Source: an uncultured Bdellovibrio sp. (GTDB taxonomy: Bacteria > Bdellovibrionota > Bdellovibrionia > Bdellovibrionales > Bdellovibrionaceae). Taken from it: a stretch of DNA of 19,972 nt. The stretch covers positions 1-19,972 of the forward strand of contig CAMLRE010000002.1 of assembly GCA_946482355.1 (NCBI GenBank). Reading direction: 5' to 3'. The notes under the pieces were generated by a model. That model searched no databases. It saw nothing but the letters and a program-made list of their open reading frames with translations, and was not told the DNA's origin. The position numbers were made by a program, and so were the translations under genes. Of this stretch, positions 12,923 through 19,972 are shown piece after piece. Position 1 is the first letter of the stretch, and every line of letters starts with the position of its first letter.

Positions 12923-14602
12923 ATGGCTGACACTCAAACTGCTAACAAAACCACTCTGTTTTTTGTTAAAAATATGACCCACCAGTTCGGACCGGTGGAG
13001 AAATTTTTAATTAAGCGTGGTTACAACGTGATTGTTGAGAACGATGTCAAAACCGGTCTTGATCGGATTATGGAAACAAATCCCGAATATATCTTCTTAG
13101 CCTGGGATCATAAAAACGAAAATGTTCGTGCCATGCCAAAAACGATCTACCAATCCTGCACCGGCCAAATTGTCCCGTTTATCATGTCTACCCAGCGCGA
13201 TCAAATCCTGAGCTTAGAAACAAGCGGTTTTGAAAATAAACTTTACCCGCCTTTATCCGGCCCTGCCATTCTTCGCTTGATTCAAAAACAAGAAAAGAAA
13301 AATCAGGTTTTTGATCAGATCAACAACAAAAGGGATTCGTCATCTTCTGCAAAAAAAGATTCTGGTATGATTCAGGTTAAATCTTTTTTTACTGCAGAAG
13401 ATGAACCAAAATCAAATGTGGTTTCGCGCAAATCGTCTTCAATTACTGAAAGTGAACGAAAAAAATCAGCTAGCCGAAATCGCGGACAAGCGCAAAAGTT
13501 TTCTAAAAGTAGTAATGATCAAGAAAGTCAGTTAGTTTCTTCATCCGGAAAATATGATCCCAATAAAGCTAAACTTATCGCCGCTCTTTCTAAAGAAATT
13601 GATAAAGACGGTGCGATGTCTGAAGAGCAAAAACAAAAGACGAAAATAAACCTATCGGCCGCCGTTGAAAAAGAATATTCAGCGGCCGGTGGATCGCAAG
13701 ATGCTTTAAGAAAAGAGATTGAAAAAGAAATTGATCAGATAAGCGAATTAAGCAAAGTTGATAAAGCGATTACTAAAGCAAGGCTTCTGGCCTTACTTGA
13801 CACTAAATCAAGCTCTGCACAAGCCTCTTCGATGTCGTTACAACTTCCGAAAGCGGCAAAAAAATTATCGCAAAACCAAAAGCAGTCTTTAGATCAGTCT
13901 TTTTCAGAAGTTGTTAAACCTGAAATGTTTGATCTGATCGAGAACAATTCAGATATTACCGAAGGTACTTCGTTATTAACTGAGACAACAAAAATTTATG
14001 TTATGCCTATTCAAGAAATTGAATGGACCGGATATTTAACTGTGGCTTCAGAAAATTTTCTTGATGCCGCTTCTGCGCAGGTGATTTTAAATAACTGGCT
14101 TAAACAAATGATTCGGGTTGAACGTATTGATCAAAATCCTGATGAACAAGAAGAATTACCGGAATCAGTGCTTTTTGAAATTCATGTGCCGAAAGTAAAC
14201 TTTGCTGATTTCTGCAGTTACAAAGCTGATTTTTTTAAAGACATTCAGTTCGAAGATAAAAAAACAATGTTAAGTTTTTTCTCGTTTAGCCCGTATCAGG
14301 TCATCAACTCGATTCATGACACTTCAGATATGCTGGAGCTTTCGACAGAGTTTCTACAGCCGAACCAGAATCTTCCGTTTGATGTGAATTTGTACTTACC
14401 TGAAAACAAAAAATTTATTCTTTATTTGCGCCCGGAATCTTTTTTAGATGACGCGCAAGTTTCACGTCTACAAACGCGTAAAGTTCAGTATATTTATTCA
14501 AGCATGGATTATGAATTGGCATTATTAAAATACAAAGCCGAATTTAACTTACGCGCCCTTATAGAGTCTTATATTCAGCAGATTAAAGGTTCAAACACAT
14601 GA
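12923..14602 (+). CDS. Receiver-like domain protein with a long charged linker and unknown C-terminal domain
   Basis: The 559-residue protein has no signal peptide or membrane segment. Residues about 10-122 resemble a two-component receiver fold: hydrophobic strand LFFVKN, a strand ending in an acidic residue (YIFLAWD, Asp62), PFIMST (Ser89/Thr90) and NKLYPPLSGP (Lys106). The paired acidic residues expected near the first strand are missing, so phosphorylation is doubtful. Residues about 125-350 are low-complexity, rich in Ser, Lys, Glu and Gln, and probably unstructured with short helices. Residues about 355-559 form a compact domain I do not recognise. The segment FDVNLYLPENKKFILYLRP (486-504) resembles short beta modules found ahead of signalling domains in Bdellovibrio relatives, but this is only an impression. 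The stop overlaps the maf start as ATGA, so it is the first gene of a three-gene operon. Confidence 0.85.
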   Translation: MADTQTANKTTLFFVKNMTHQFGPVEKFLIKRGYNVIVENDVKTGLDRIMETNPEYIFLAWDHKNENVRAMPKTIYQSCTGQIVPFIMSTQRDQILSLETSGFENKLYPPLSGPAILRLIQKQEKKNQVFDQINNKRDSSSSAKKDSGMIQVKSFFTAEDEPKSNVVSRKSSSITESERKKSASRNRGQAQKFSKSSNDQESQLVSSSGKYDPNKAKLIAALSKEIDKDGAMSEEQKQKTKINLSAAVEKEYSAAGGSQDALRKEIEKEIDQISELSKVDKAITKARLLALLDTKSSSAQASSMSLQLPKAAKKLSQNQKQSLDQSFSEVVKPEMFDLIENNSDITEGTSLLTETTKIYVMPIQEIEWTGYLTVASENFLDAASAQVILNNWLKQMIRVERIDQNPDEQEELPESVLFEIHVPKVNFADFCSYKADFFKDIQFEDKKTMLSFFSFSPYQVINSIHDTSDMLELSTEFLQPNQNLPFDVNLYLPENKKFILYLRPESFLDDAQVSRLQTRKVQYIYSSMDYELALLKYKAEFNLRALIESYIQQIKGSNT

Positions 14603-15195
14603 AAAAATTAATTCTAGGAAGCACTTCGATTTACCGTAAAGAATTAATGCTTAAATTGGGAATTCCTTTTGAAGCTATGAAACCGACTTGCGATGAAGAT
14701 GTTTTAAAACAGGGTTTATTAAAACAAAATAAGTCACCGCTTGAGGTCGCTGAAAGTTTAGCTTACGCCAAGGCAGCATCGTTAAATAAAGAATTTAAAC
14801 AGGCTGTAGTGATTGGTGGCGACCAGTTAGTTGATTTTGATGGCCATATCATTGGCAAAAGTAAAACCAAAGAAAAAGCCAAAGAGCAGTTAATGGCGAT
14901 GGCCGGACGCACGCATCAGTTAATTACCGCGATTGCTATTTTACATGGCGAGCAAAAGTGGACTTTAAATCATATTTCTAAAATGAAAATGAAAAAGCTT
15001 TCAAGCCAAGAGATCGAAAATTATATCAACAAAGATCACCCGCTTGATTGCGCCGGCAGTTACAAAATCGAACAAAGTGGTATCTGCCTTTTTGAAAAAA
15101 TTGAAACCGACGACTTTTCAGCGATTCAAGGGTTACCGATGATGTGGATCAGTCAAAAACTTAAGGAGATCGGCTATGAGCTCTTCACCAACTAA
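14599..15195 (+). CDS. maf: Maf/YceF-type nucleoside triphosphate pyrophosphatase
   Basis: Maf proteins hydrolyse modified or canonical nucleoside triphosphates to monophosphates, cleaning the nucleotide pool. The 198 residues show the family marks: LGSTSIYRKELMLKLGIPF (6-24), a catalytic loop VIGGDQLVDFDG (71-82, Asp75), GKSKTKEKAKEQL (86-98), AGRTHQ and PLDCAGSYKIEQSGI (148-162). The STSIYR start, GDQ, and the DCAGSYKIE to IQGLP ending match the YceF subgroup, whose E. coli member acts on m7GTP, better than the TTP/UTP-acting YhdE subgroup. The ATG overlaps the stop of the receiver-like gene (ATGA) with AAAGG nine bases upstream. It overlaps cdd by 20 bp at its 3' end. Subgroup assignment is by motif only. 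Confidence 0.92.
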   Translation: MKKLILGSTSIYRKELMLKLGIPFEAMKPTCDEDVLKQGLLKQNKSPLEVAESLAYAKAASLNKEFKQAVVIGGDQLVDFDGHIIGKSKTKEKAKEQLMAMAGRTHQLITAIAILHGEQKWTLNHISKMKMKKLSSQEIENYINKDHPLDCAGSYKIEQSGICLFEKIETDDFSAIQGLPMMWISQKLKEIGYELFTN

Positions 15196-15607
15196 CGATC
15201 AAAAACTAAATTCTGAATTAAAAGACCTGGCGATTAAAGCCATGGATTTTTCTCACTCGCCGTATTCGACAAAGCGTATTGGCGCAGCTATTCGTTTAAG
15301 TAACGGTCAGATCTACTCCGGCTGCAACATTGAAAACGCAAGCTACGGCGGAACTGTGTGCGCTGAGCGCGTGGCGATCTGGAAAGCTTATAGCGAAAAT
15401 AAAAAACCTGTGCACATCACTCACGTGGCTGTTGCCAGTGCTGAAGAAAGCCCATGGCCACCGTGTGGCTTTTGCCGCCAGGTTTTAGCTGAGTTTGCTA
15501 AGCCTGAAACACAAGTGATTCTAACGAATACGACAGGTAAAGAGAAAGTTCTAGGATTTAAGGAGCTTTTTCCTTTTGCTTTTGAGCCTGAGCATTTGAC
15601 GAAGTAG
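15176..15607 (+). CDS. cdd: Cytidine deaminase (short, homotetrameric type)
   Basis: Cytidine deaminase turns cytidine and deoxycytidine into uridine and deoxyuridine in pyrimidine salvage. The 143-residue length is that of the tetrameric class. The zinc and catalytic motifs are complete: GCNIENASYGGTVCAER (49-65; Cys62, Glu64) and PPCGFCRQVL (95-104; Cys97, Cys100). It ends with the family's ELFPFAF. The gene begins inside maf: a strong AAGGAGAT (15163-15170) lies five bases before its ATG, and the two overlap by 20 bp, so the pair is co-translated. Its last 50 bp overlap antisense the end of the downstream beta-helix gene. Confidence 0.97.
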   Translation: MSSSPTNDQKLNSELKDLAIKAMDFSHSPYSTKRIGAAIRLSNGQIYSGCNIENASYGGTVCAERVAIWKAYSENKKPVHITHVAVASAEESPWPPCGFCRQVLAEFAKPETQVILTNTTGKEKVLGFKELFPFAFEPEHLTK

Positions 15608-17399
15608 TTTTAAAATAACCATCGGTAAATTCGCCGTCTTTTAAATTCGGCATAAGAACTTGAGCATCAGGATAAAAGTCTCCTGAAGTTTTTGTGCCGA
15701 CACCGACTTGACTGCCCGTGTAGCTTGTCATCATTCTAGCATCGCCCTGGTAATCTGTTTCAAAGTGGTTACCCCAAACTTTGTATCTCGTAGGATCAGT
15801 GTGAGAAAGACCTTGAATCAAACCGACAACCTGAAATTTTTGCGCCACAAAGTCTTTTGAATAGAAAAAACGGTTTCTACCAACCAATGAATTTAAATTT
15901 TTATTCTGGATATAAGGTATATATCTGGCAGGTGTTTCACCCATCACTTCTTGCTTTTGCGTAATTGTTGTATTTAACAAAACAATTCGTCCTTTTCCTA
16001 CACTCATAACTCCACTACCGCTTGTGCTGATATTAACACCTTGAAGGGCCACATCTGAAAACTCTTTTGCTGCCGCATAGATTGAGCCCGTGTGCGTAGT
16101 GATTTTTCCGCGATTAACGCGAACCACGCGGCCTTCTAACCACATCGTGTAGATCTGTGAATTGGGATAAAGAGCTGATGCTTTATCGCCGGAGTACGTT
16201 GATTCGACGATAGGATCGTAAAGATACAGACCATAAATTCTGTTCGTACCTGCGACAAATTGAATACCAATGTTGTTTTCAAAACGAGATGAATAAAAGC
16301 GTATATCTTGCGTGAGATAATCTTGAAGAATAAATCTATTTTTTGAATACTCTACCGGAGTGGTACTAAAATTTGGTTCAACATCAACACCTGACTGCGG
16401 CGCAAAGCCCGGAAATTTTAAGTTCACTTGATTGTTAAGACCCGTACGACCGGTGTTCGAAAATATACTATTACGAACAGTAAGTTTTCGGACTGAAATA
16501 ACACTCATCCCTTGGCGGCCATTATTTGCACTGCGAATGTTTTCAATGGTTCCGTTGTAATCTGTTAAGACATAGGAATATGTTTTATCTCCGTTTTTTT
16601 TGACTACGGCTGTTCCACCTGAACCGATCGTAATGCCGTCGACAGAAAAGTGGTGAATGTCGATATTTGCCAGAGTGTAATTGTAACAACCAGCTGTGCT
16701 GATTCCAATTCCGGTAGCTTCAAGCTGAGGTTTTGAAGTGTCACGGCTCATCTGGTTTACGTTACCATTAAGCTCAAGGCCGTATTTTCCTTTTTCGCTG
16801 TGGCCGTAAACGCCAAAATTTTTACTATCTTTAAACATAAATGGCGTAAGACCCGAACGCTCAGGAAAATGGTAAGGTTTACCGCTGACCATGGCTGTTC
16901 GATCCGTGTTACCACGAAAGAAATTTCCTTTTACGCTGATCACGGCATCACAGCCGATAATTCTAAAATTTGATGATTTTTCAAAAGTGATATGATCACC
17001 CAATTTTGTATCTTCGATGGGTAACATCACATTATTTTTTTTAGCGTCACTGATTTTTTTCGTGAATGTTTTAAAAACACCATCGACAAATTTATCGATA
17101 ATGTAGGTTCCTGCAGGAAGCACTAACACGCGGTGGATGTTGTCATTTTTATTAGAAATAAATCGAGAAGCCGCAACAAAGGCTTCGTAGGAATCGACTT
17201 TACCCTTTGGATCAGCACCAAGGCTTATGATATCAACGGCGTTTTCTGGCAGTGAACCCTCTTTCTGTGCTTTACAGATCTCAGCCGGAGTCATTGTTGC
17301 TAGCTCAGTATTGAGCGTAAAGTTTTGAAACAGCAATGCTGTGATTAAACATAAAGAAAGACTTACACTTTGTTTTAGGTTTCTTTTGTTTAATTTCAT
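15558..17399 (-). CDS. Exported right-handed beta-helix (pectate-lyase-like) protein
   Basis: From ATG 17399 this encodes 613 residues with a signal peptide or N-terminal membrane segment (VSLSLCLITALLF, 12-24). GGGGTAAT just upstream is an acceptable ribosome site. An in-frame ATG at 17459 would add 20 residues before the signal and has no such site, so I prefer 17399. Residues 56-99 show the start typical of the pectate-lyase-3 superfamily: DIISLGADPKGKVDSYEAF and later VLVLPAGTYIID. Many turns rich in Asn, Gly and Val follow, as in a parallel beta-helix (for example RKLTVRNSIFSNTGRTGLN). Such folds bind or cut polysaccharides, but I see no definite catalytic triad, so activity is unknown. 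The last 16 codons and stop overlap cdd antisense and encode a hydrophilic tail (QAQKQKEKAP) that looks like antisense read-out rather than domain sequence. Confidence 0.85.
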   Translation of the reverse strand: MKLNKRNLKQSVSLSLCLITALLFQNFTLNTELATMTPAEICKAQKEGSLPENAVDIISLGADPKGKVDSYEAFVAASRFISNKNDNIHRVLVLPAGTYIIDKFVDGVFKTFTKKISDAKKNNVMLPIEDTKLGDHITFEKSSNFRIIGCDAVISVKGNFFRGNTDRTAMVSGKPYHFPERSGLTPFMFKDSKNFGVYGHSEKGKYGLELNGNVNQMSRDTSKPQLEATGIGISTAGCYNYTLANIDIHHFSVDGITIGSGGTAVVKKNGDKTYSYVLTDYNGTIENIRSANNGRQGMSVISVRKLTVRNSIFSNTGRTGLNNQVNLKFPGFAPQSGVDVEPNFSTTPVEYSKNRFILQDYLTQDIRFYSSRFENNIGIQFVAGTNRIYGLYLYDPIVESTYSGDKASALYPNSQIYTMWLEGRVVRVNRGKITTHTGSIYAAAKEFSDVALQGVNISTSGSGVMSVGKGRIVLLNTTITQKQEVMGETPARYIPYIQNKNLNSLVGRNRFFYSKDFVAQKFQVVGLIQGLSHTDPTRYKVWGNHFETDYQGDARMMTSYTGSQVGVGTKTSGDFYPDAQVLMPNLKDGEFTDGYFKTTSSNAQAQKQKEKAP

Positions 17400-17500
17400 G
17401 ATTACCCCGCCCCAGTCTTTAACAATGCAAAGAGCGTATCCAAACCTCACGAAGAACATATGCTCTTTAGAGGAGTTTAACCGCCCACCGAATTGACGTT

Positions 17501-17529
17501 TTTATAAAGTAGCGGATGTAACATGGTAA
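17501..17529 (-). promoter_or_regulatory. Candidate promoter of the pectate-lyase-like gene
   Basis: On the minus strand TTACCA (17529-17524), 17 bp, TATAAA (17506-17501). The expected start near 17494 gives a leader of about 95 nt to the ATG at 17399. It is the best sigma70-like match in the 273-bp gap between this gene and the PpiD-like gene. The rest of that gap holds the terminator at 17614-17645 and the short repeats at 17566-17590. Confidence 0.4.
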
Positions 17530-17565
17530 TTTTACTTTTGATTCTGGTGAAAACATCAACTTTTG

Positions 17566-17590
17566 GACATGTCGGGTTTTACAACATGTC
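17566..17590. repeat. Paired ACATGTC repeats upstream of the pectate-lyase-like gene
   Basis: ACATGTC occurs at 17567-17573 and again at 17584-17590, 17 bp apart. The first is part of a perfect 8-bp palindrome, GACATGTC (17566-17573). They lie about 40 bp upstream of the candidate -35 box, where an activator might bind. Such short repeats can arise by chance. Confidence 0.25.
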
Positions 17591-17613
17591 TTAGATTGAG
17601 ATACCTTGAAATA

Positions 17614-17645
17614 AAAAAAGCCGACTTATTCAAGTCGGCTTTTTT
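17614..17645 (-). terminator. Strong intrinsic terminator after the PpiD-like gene
   Basis: A perfect 14-bp stem: an A-run plus GCCGACTT (17614-17627) pairs with AAGTCGGC plus a T-run (17632-17645), around a 4-nt loop. On the minus strand the stem is followed by seven U residues, 28 bp after the PpiD-like gene's stop. Flanking A- and T-runs make it potentially bidirectional, but no plus-strand gene ends nearby. Confidence 0.92.
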
Positions 17646-17672
17646 ATTTCTAAATATAGAATTAGATTTCTA

Positions 17673-19187
17673 CTACTGTTGGCTTAAGAGTGCATCGTTT
17701 GTCGATACTTTTGCTGATTTACGTAATTCAGAAATCCATTTTGAATAACCGCTTAATGATTTTTGGTTAGCGGCGTCGTCTTTAGCTGGAGCTGCAGAAG
17801 CTACGCTTTTAGCATCAACTAATTTTAAAATGTACTGAGCATCACCTTCACGAATTAAGGCTTTGTTCACAGGATTGGCTTTGCTTAACTCTAAAGAGGC
17901 TTTAAATAAAGCTTCAGAGTTAGCTTGCGGAAGCGCATCTTGAGTTAAGTCGAAGTAACCTGTTTCAGTCCATTTAAGACCGTTTTTAGCTACGAAATCG
18001 TTAATAGCTTGAGCATCACCTTTGGCTACTAGTTCTTCTAACTGTTTAGAAACTTCAGTGTTTTTCTCTTCAGATAATAATTTAGAAGCAATACCGTTTT
18101 TAGCTGCTTCAAACGAAGTTGTTTGTGCAGGCTTTTTATCAGCTACTTTAATGATGTGGAAACCAAATGGCGTTTTTACGATTTCAGAAACTTTTCCCAC
18201 TGGAGTATTGAAAGCAGCTTCTTCAAATTCTTTAACCATACGGCCTTTAGAGAAGTAACCTAAATCACCTTTTTTAGTTTTAGAACCCGGATCTTCAGAA
18301 ACTTCGCCAGCCACTTTACCGAAATCTTCTTTTTGTAAACGCTTAACGATGTTTTCCATTTTAGCTTTAGCAATGGCTTCATCAGCACCTTCACCTGTGC
18401 GGATTAGGATGTGAGACGCTTTAACTTGCTCAGGAGTTTCAAATTCACCTTTTTGGTTATTGTAATAGTCTTGAACTTTTTGTGCGAAAGTTGGATCTGC
18501 TAATTTTTTGCTAACTTCGGCTGCAGAAACAAGGTTTGTTTTTTTAAGTTCTTCAGCGTTGATTTTAACAAAAGCCACGTTCATTTGTTTTGATTTAAGT
18601 TCAGTTTCTAAGTCTTTTTCAATACGGCTAGAAGATAAACCTAATTCAAATAACTGACGGATACGTTGCGTTTTTGTTTGAGCGCGAAGGTCTTTTTCAA
18701 ACTCACCAGGAGTCAGTTTATTCGCCATCAACAGGTTTTTATAAAGATCAGACTGGAAAACACCGTCTTTTTTGAAGTACGGAAGGTCTTCCATGATGAT
18801 TTTTTTAAGCTCTGCATCAGTTGCATAGATTTTTTCACGTTCAGCGGCTTGAGCCGATAACGAATTATTGATTAATTCATTTAAAGCTTCAGAGCGAATT
18901 TGTTTCTTTTGGAATTCGTTATCGATTTTACCACCGAAAAATTGCGCGTAGTAATTAGCGATACGGTTTTCTTGCTCTTGGAATTGTTTAAGCGTGATGA
19001 TTTCACCGTTTACTTCAGCAGCGGCGCCGAGACCTAAGTGTCCACCTTTTCTTGTTGAATAATCAGATAAAACGAAAGTTAAAATGATCATACCGAAAAT
19101 GATCATGGCTAAAATCGCTTTGCCGTTGATGGCACGACCGCCAGCTAATGTCGCTTTAACTTGCTTAATAAACGTGTGTTGAGACAT
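17673..19187 (-). CDS. PpiD-like membrane-anchored peptidyl-prolyl isomerase (parvulin)
   Basis: The 504-residue protein starts with a short positive cytoplasmic tail and one membrane helix (ILAMIIFGMIILTFVL, 25-40). It then has a periplasmic SurA/PpiD-type chaperone region (about 55-215) beginning AEVNGEIITLKQFQEQENR. A single parvulin domain (about 254-350) shows KASHILIRT (256-264), GDLGYFSKGRMVKEFEEA (307-324) and FGFHIIKV (341-348). This is the layout of PpiD, which helps secreted and outer-membrane proteins fold as they leave the Sec channel. E. coli PpiD is longer, with more sequence after the isomerase domain. AAGGAG lies 10 bases before the ATG. It is divergent from mreC and has a strong terminator downstream, so it is probably a single-gene unit. 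Whether it is the true PpiD orthologue is inferred from architecture. Confidence 0.9.
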   Translation of the reverse strand: MSQHTFIKQVKATLAGGRAINGKAILAMIIFGMIILTFVLSDYSTRKGGHLGLGAAAEVNGEIITLKQFQEQENRIANYYAQFFGGKIDNEFQKKQIRSEALNELINNSLSAQAAEREKIYATDAELKKIIMEDLPYFKKDGVFQSDLYKNLLMANKLTPGEFEKDLRAQTKTQRIRQLFELGLSSSRIEKDLETELKSKQMNVAFVKINAEELKKTNLVSAAEVSKKLADPTFAQKVQDYYNNQKGEFETPEQVKASHILIRTGEGADEAIAKAKMENIVKRLQKEDFGKVAGEVSEDPGSKTKKGDLGYFSKGRMVKEFEEAAFNTPVGKVSEIVKTPFGFHIIKVADKKPAQTTSFEAAKNGIASKLLSEEKNTEVSKQLEELVAKGDAQAINDFVAKNGLKWTETGYFDLTQDALPQANSEALFKASLELSKANPVNKALIREGDAQYILKLVDAKSVASAAPAKDDAANQKSLSGYSKWISELRKSAKVSTNDALLSQQ

Positions 19188-19220
19188 GCAGTGTTTGCTC
19201 CTTAAAAATTACAGATAAAA

Positions 19221-19234
19221 TATCTTTAAAGATA
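19221..19234. promoter_or_regulatory. 14-bp perfect palindrome between the PpiD-like gene and mreC
   Basis: TATCTTTAAAGATA (19221-19234) is its own reverse complement and lies in the 102-bp divergent gap, 34 bp before the PpiD-like start and 56 bp before mreC. It could be an operator serving both genes. It is entirely A+T-rich apart from two bases, so chance is possible. I see no convincing -35/-10 pair in this gap. Confidence 0.3.
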
Positions 19235-19289
19235 GTGTTGAAATCTGCAAGTAATTTGTTACCGTTAGATTCAGGAGAACTTTTCTACT

Positions 19290-19972
19290 GTGAATTTTCT
19301 AAATATTAATTTCAAAAAAGCGATTCTCATTCTACTCATGGCTTTACTGCCGCTGATCTCAATTAACATGGAGCAGAAAAAATCTCAGGAAAGCTGGTTT
19401 GCTCAGCCCTTAAGCTTTTTATCTGATGGCTTTCAATCTTTATTCTCTGGCTTAAGCTTAGGTGTTCGCGGAACAACCGCTGAATACTTGAATTTAATCA
19501 ATATCAAGAAAGACAATGCCCGCTTACAAAGCGAATTAGCTGAAATCAAAACTCGTCTTAAGCTTTTTGACGAAAGCCAAATTGAAATTGCCCGTTTAAA
19601 AAACATTTTAGATTTCCAAAAGAATACAAAAATGGAGTTATTACCGGCACAAGTGATTGGCCGCGATCTTTTACCGGATCATAAGACCATCACGATCAAC
19701 AAAGGTAAAAAACATGGTCTTAAGCACATGCAGGCTGTAATCACAGTGTCTGGCGCTGTGGGTTATATCTTTAGACCTTCAGAGCACACATCTCATGTGA
19801 TGTTGATCACTGACCGCTACTCGGTATTTGATGCTATGATTCAAAAAACACGTGCGCGCGGGATTATTGAAGGAACTTCGAAAGAAGGCGGTATTCTTCA
19901 ATACATTGACCGTACTGAAGATGTTAAAGCCGGTGATATTATCGTAACTGGTGGTTTAGATAATATCTTTCC
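19290..19972 (+). CDS. mreC: Rod shape-determining protein MreC (C-terminus off the right edge)
   Basis: MreC is the bitopic elongasome protein that links cytoplasmic MreB filaments to periplasmic wall synthases. The reading frame starts with GTG at 19290 and stays open to the edge (227 codons). It has a short positive N-terminus, one membrane helix (ILILLMALLPLISI, about 12-25), and a coiled-coil region around 70-110 (KKDNARLQSELAEIKTRL, then EIARLKNILDF). The beta-domain marks follow: INKGKKHGLKHMQAVIT, ITDRYSVFDAMIQKTRARGI and KAGDIIVTGGLDNIF, all typical of MreC. AGGAG (19273-19277) lies 12 bases before the GTG, slightly far, but no better start codon is in frame. mreD and other elongasome genes would be expected downstream, outside the window. 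Confidence 0.93.
   Translation, partial: MNFLNINFKKAILILLMALLPLISINMEQKKSQESWFAQPLSFLSDGFQSLFSGLSLGVRGTTAEYLNLINIKKDNARLQSELAEIKTRLKLFDESQIEIARLKNILDFQKNTKMELLPAQVIGRDLLPDHKTITINKGKKHGLKHMQAVITVSGAVGYIFRPSEHTSHVMLITDRYSVFDAMIQKTRARGIIEGTSKEGGILQYIDRTEDVKAGDIIVTGGLDNIF

Noticed and set aside
17399..17459. Upstream ATG giving a 20-residue longer beta-helix protein
   Set aside because: No ribosome site precedes it, and the extra residues come before a normal signal segment; the ATG at 17399 has GGGGTAAT upstream.
17563..17748. Plus-strand open frame of 61 codons
   Set aside because: It reads straight through the strong terminator hairpin at 17614-17645 and into the PpiD-like gene antisense; not a real gene.
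1..19972. CRISPR array, tRNA, insertion sequence, phage or toxin-antitoxin genes
   Set aside because: Gaps between genes are all short (under about 280 bp) and hold no regularly spaced repeats, cloverleaf-like sequence, transposase or small toxin-antitoxin pair.

Overview
The window is ordinary, densely packed bacterial chromosome at roughly 40% G+C by eye. There is no tRNA, rRNA, CRISPR array, insertion sequence or prophage gene in it. Many proteins carry signal peptides or lipoboxes, there is an elongasome gene (mreC), and the style of the genes suggests a low-G+C Bdellovibrio-like predatory or environmental member of the Bdellovibrionota. That placement is inference from general resemblance; no marker gene here proves it.

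Layout. (1) 1-3400, minus strand: a large exported protein of unknown family that runs off the left edge, and upstream of it a lipoprotein D-Ala-D-Ala carboxypeptidase (S13/PBP4 type). (2) 3552-5209, plus strand: a ferredoxin-NADP reductase-type flavoprotein translationally coupled to an EamA/DMT transporter. (3) 5153-9377, minus strand: a tight operon read fur - uvrA - DUF475/TerC-type membrane protein, with a good Fur box in the fur promoter. Its last gene overlaps the EamA gene tail to tail. (4) 9510-12833, minus strand: folE2 (TTG start), then a long exported protein that fuses a right-handed beta-helix to a diheme cytochrome c domain. (5) 12923-15607, plus strand: three overlapping genes, namely a degenerate receiver-domain protein, a Maf/YceF nucleotide pyrophosphatase and cytidine deaminase. 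(6) 15558-19187, minus strand: a second exported beta-helix (pectate-lyase-like) protein that overlaps cdd tail to tail, and a PpiD-like membrane-anchored parvulin with a textbook intrinsic terminator. (7) 19290 to the right edge, plus strand: the start of mreC.

How it fits together. A cell-envelope theme recurs: carboxypeptidase, PpiD-like foldase, MreC and two exported beta-helix proteins. A metal/stress theme is carried by the fur-uvrA-DUF475 operon. Nucleotide housekeeping is carried by Maf, cytidine deaminase and FolE2. The least understood object is the beta-helix/diheme cytochrome fusion. It joins two families that I recall occurring as an adjacent gene pair of unknown function. Other points worth a look are a UvrA with a strongly reduced insertion domain, a Shine-Dalgarno-sequestering hairpin before the first gene, a codon-on-codon antisense overlap, and several genes whose predicted promoters lie so close to the start codon that their mRNAs may be leaderless.
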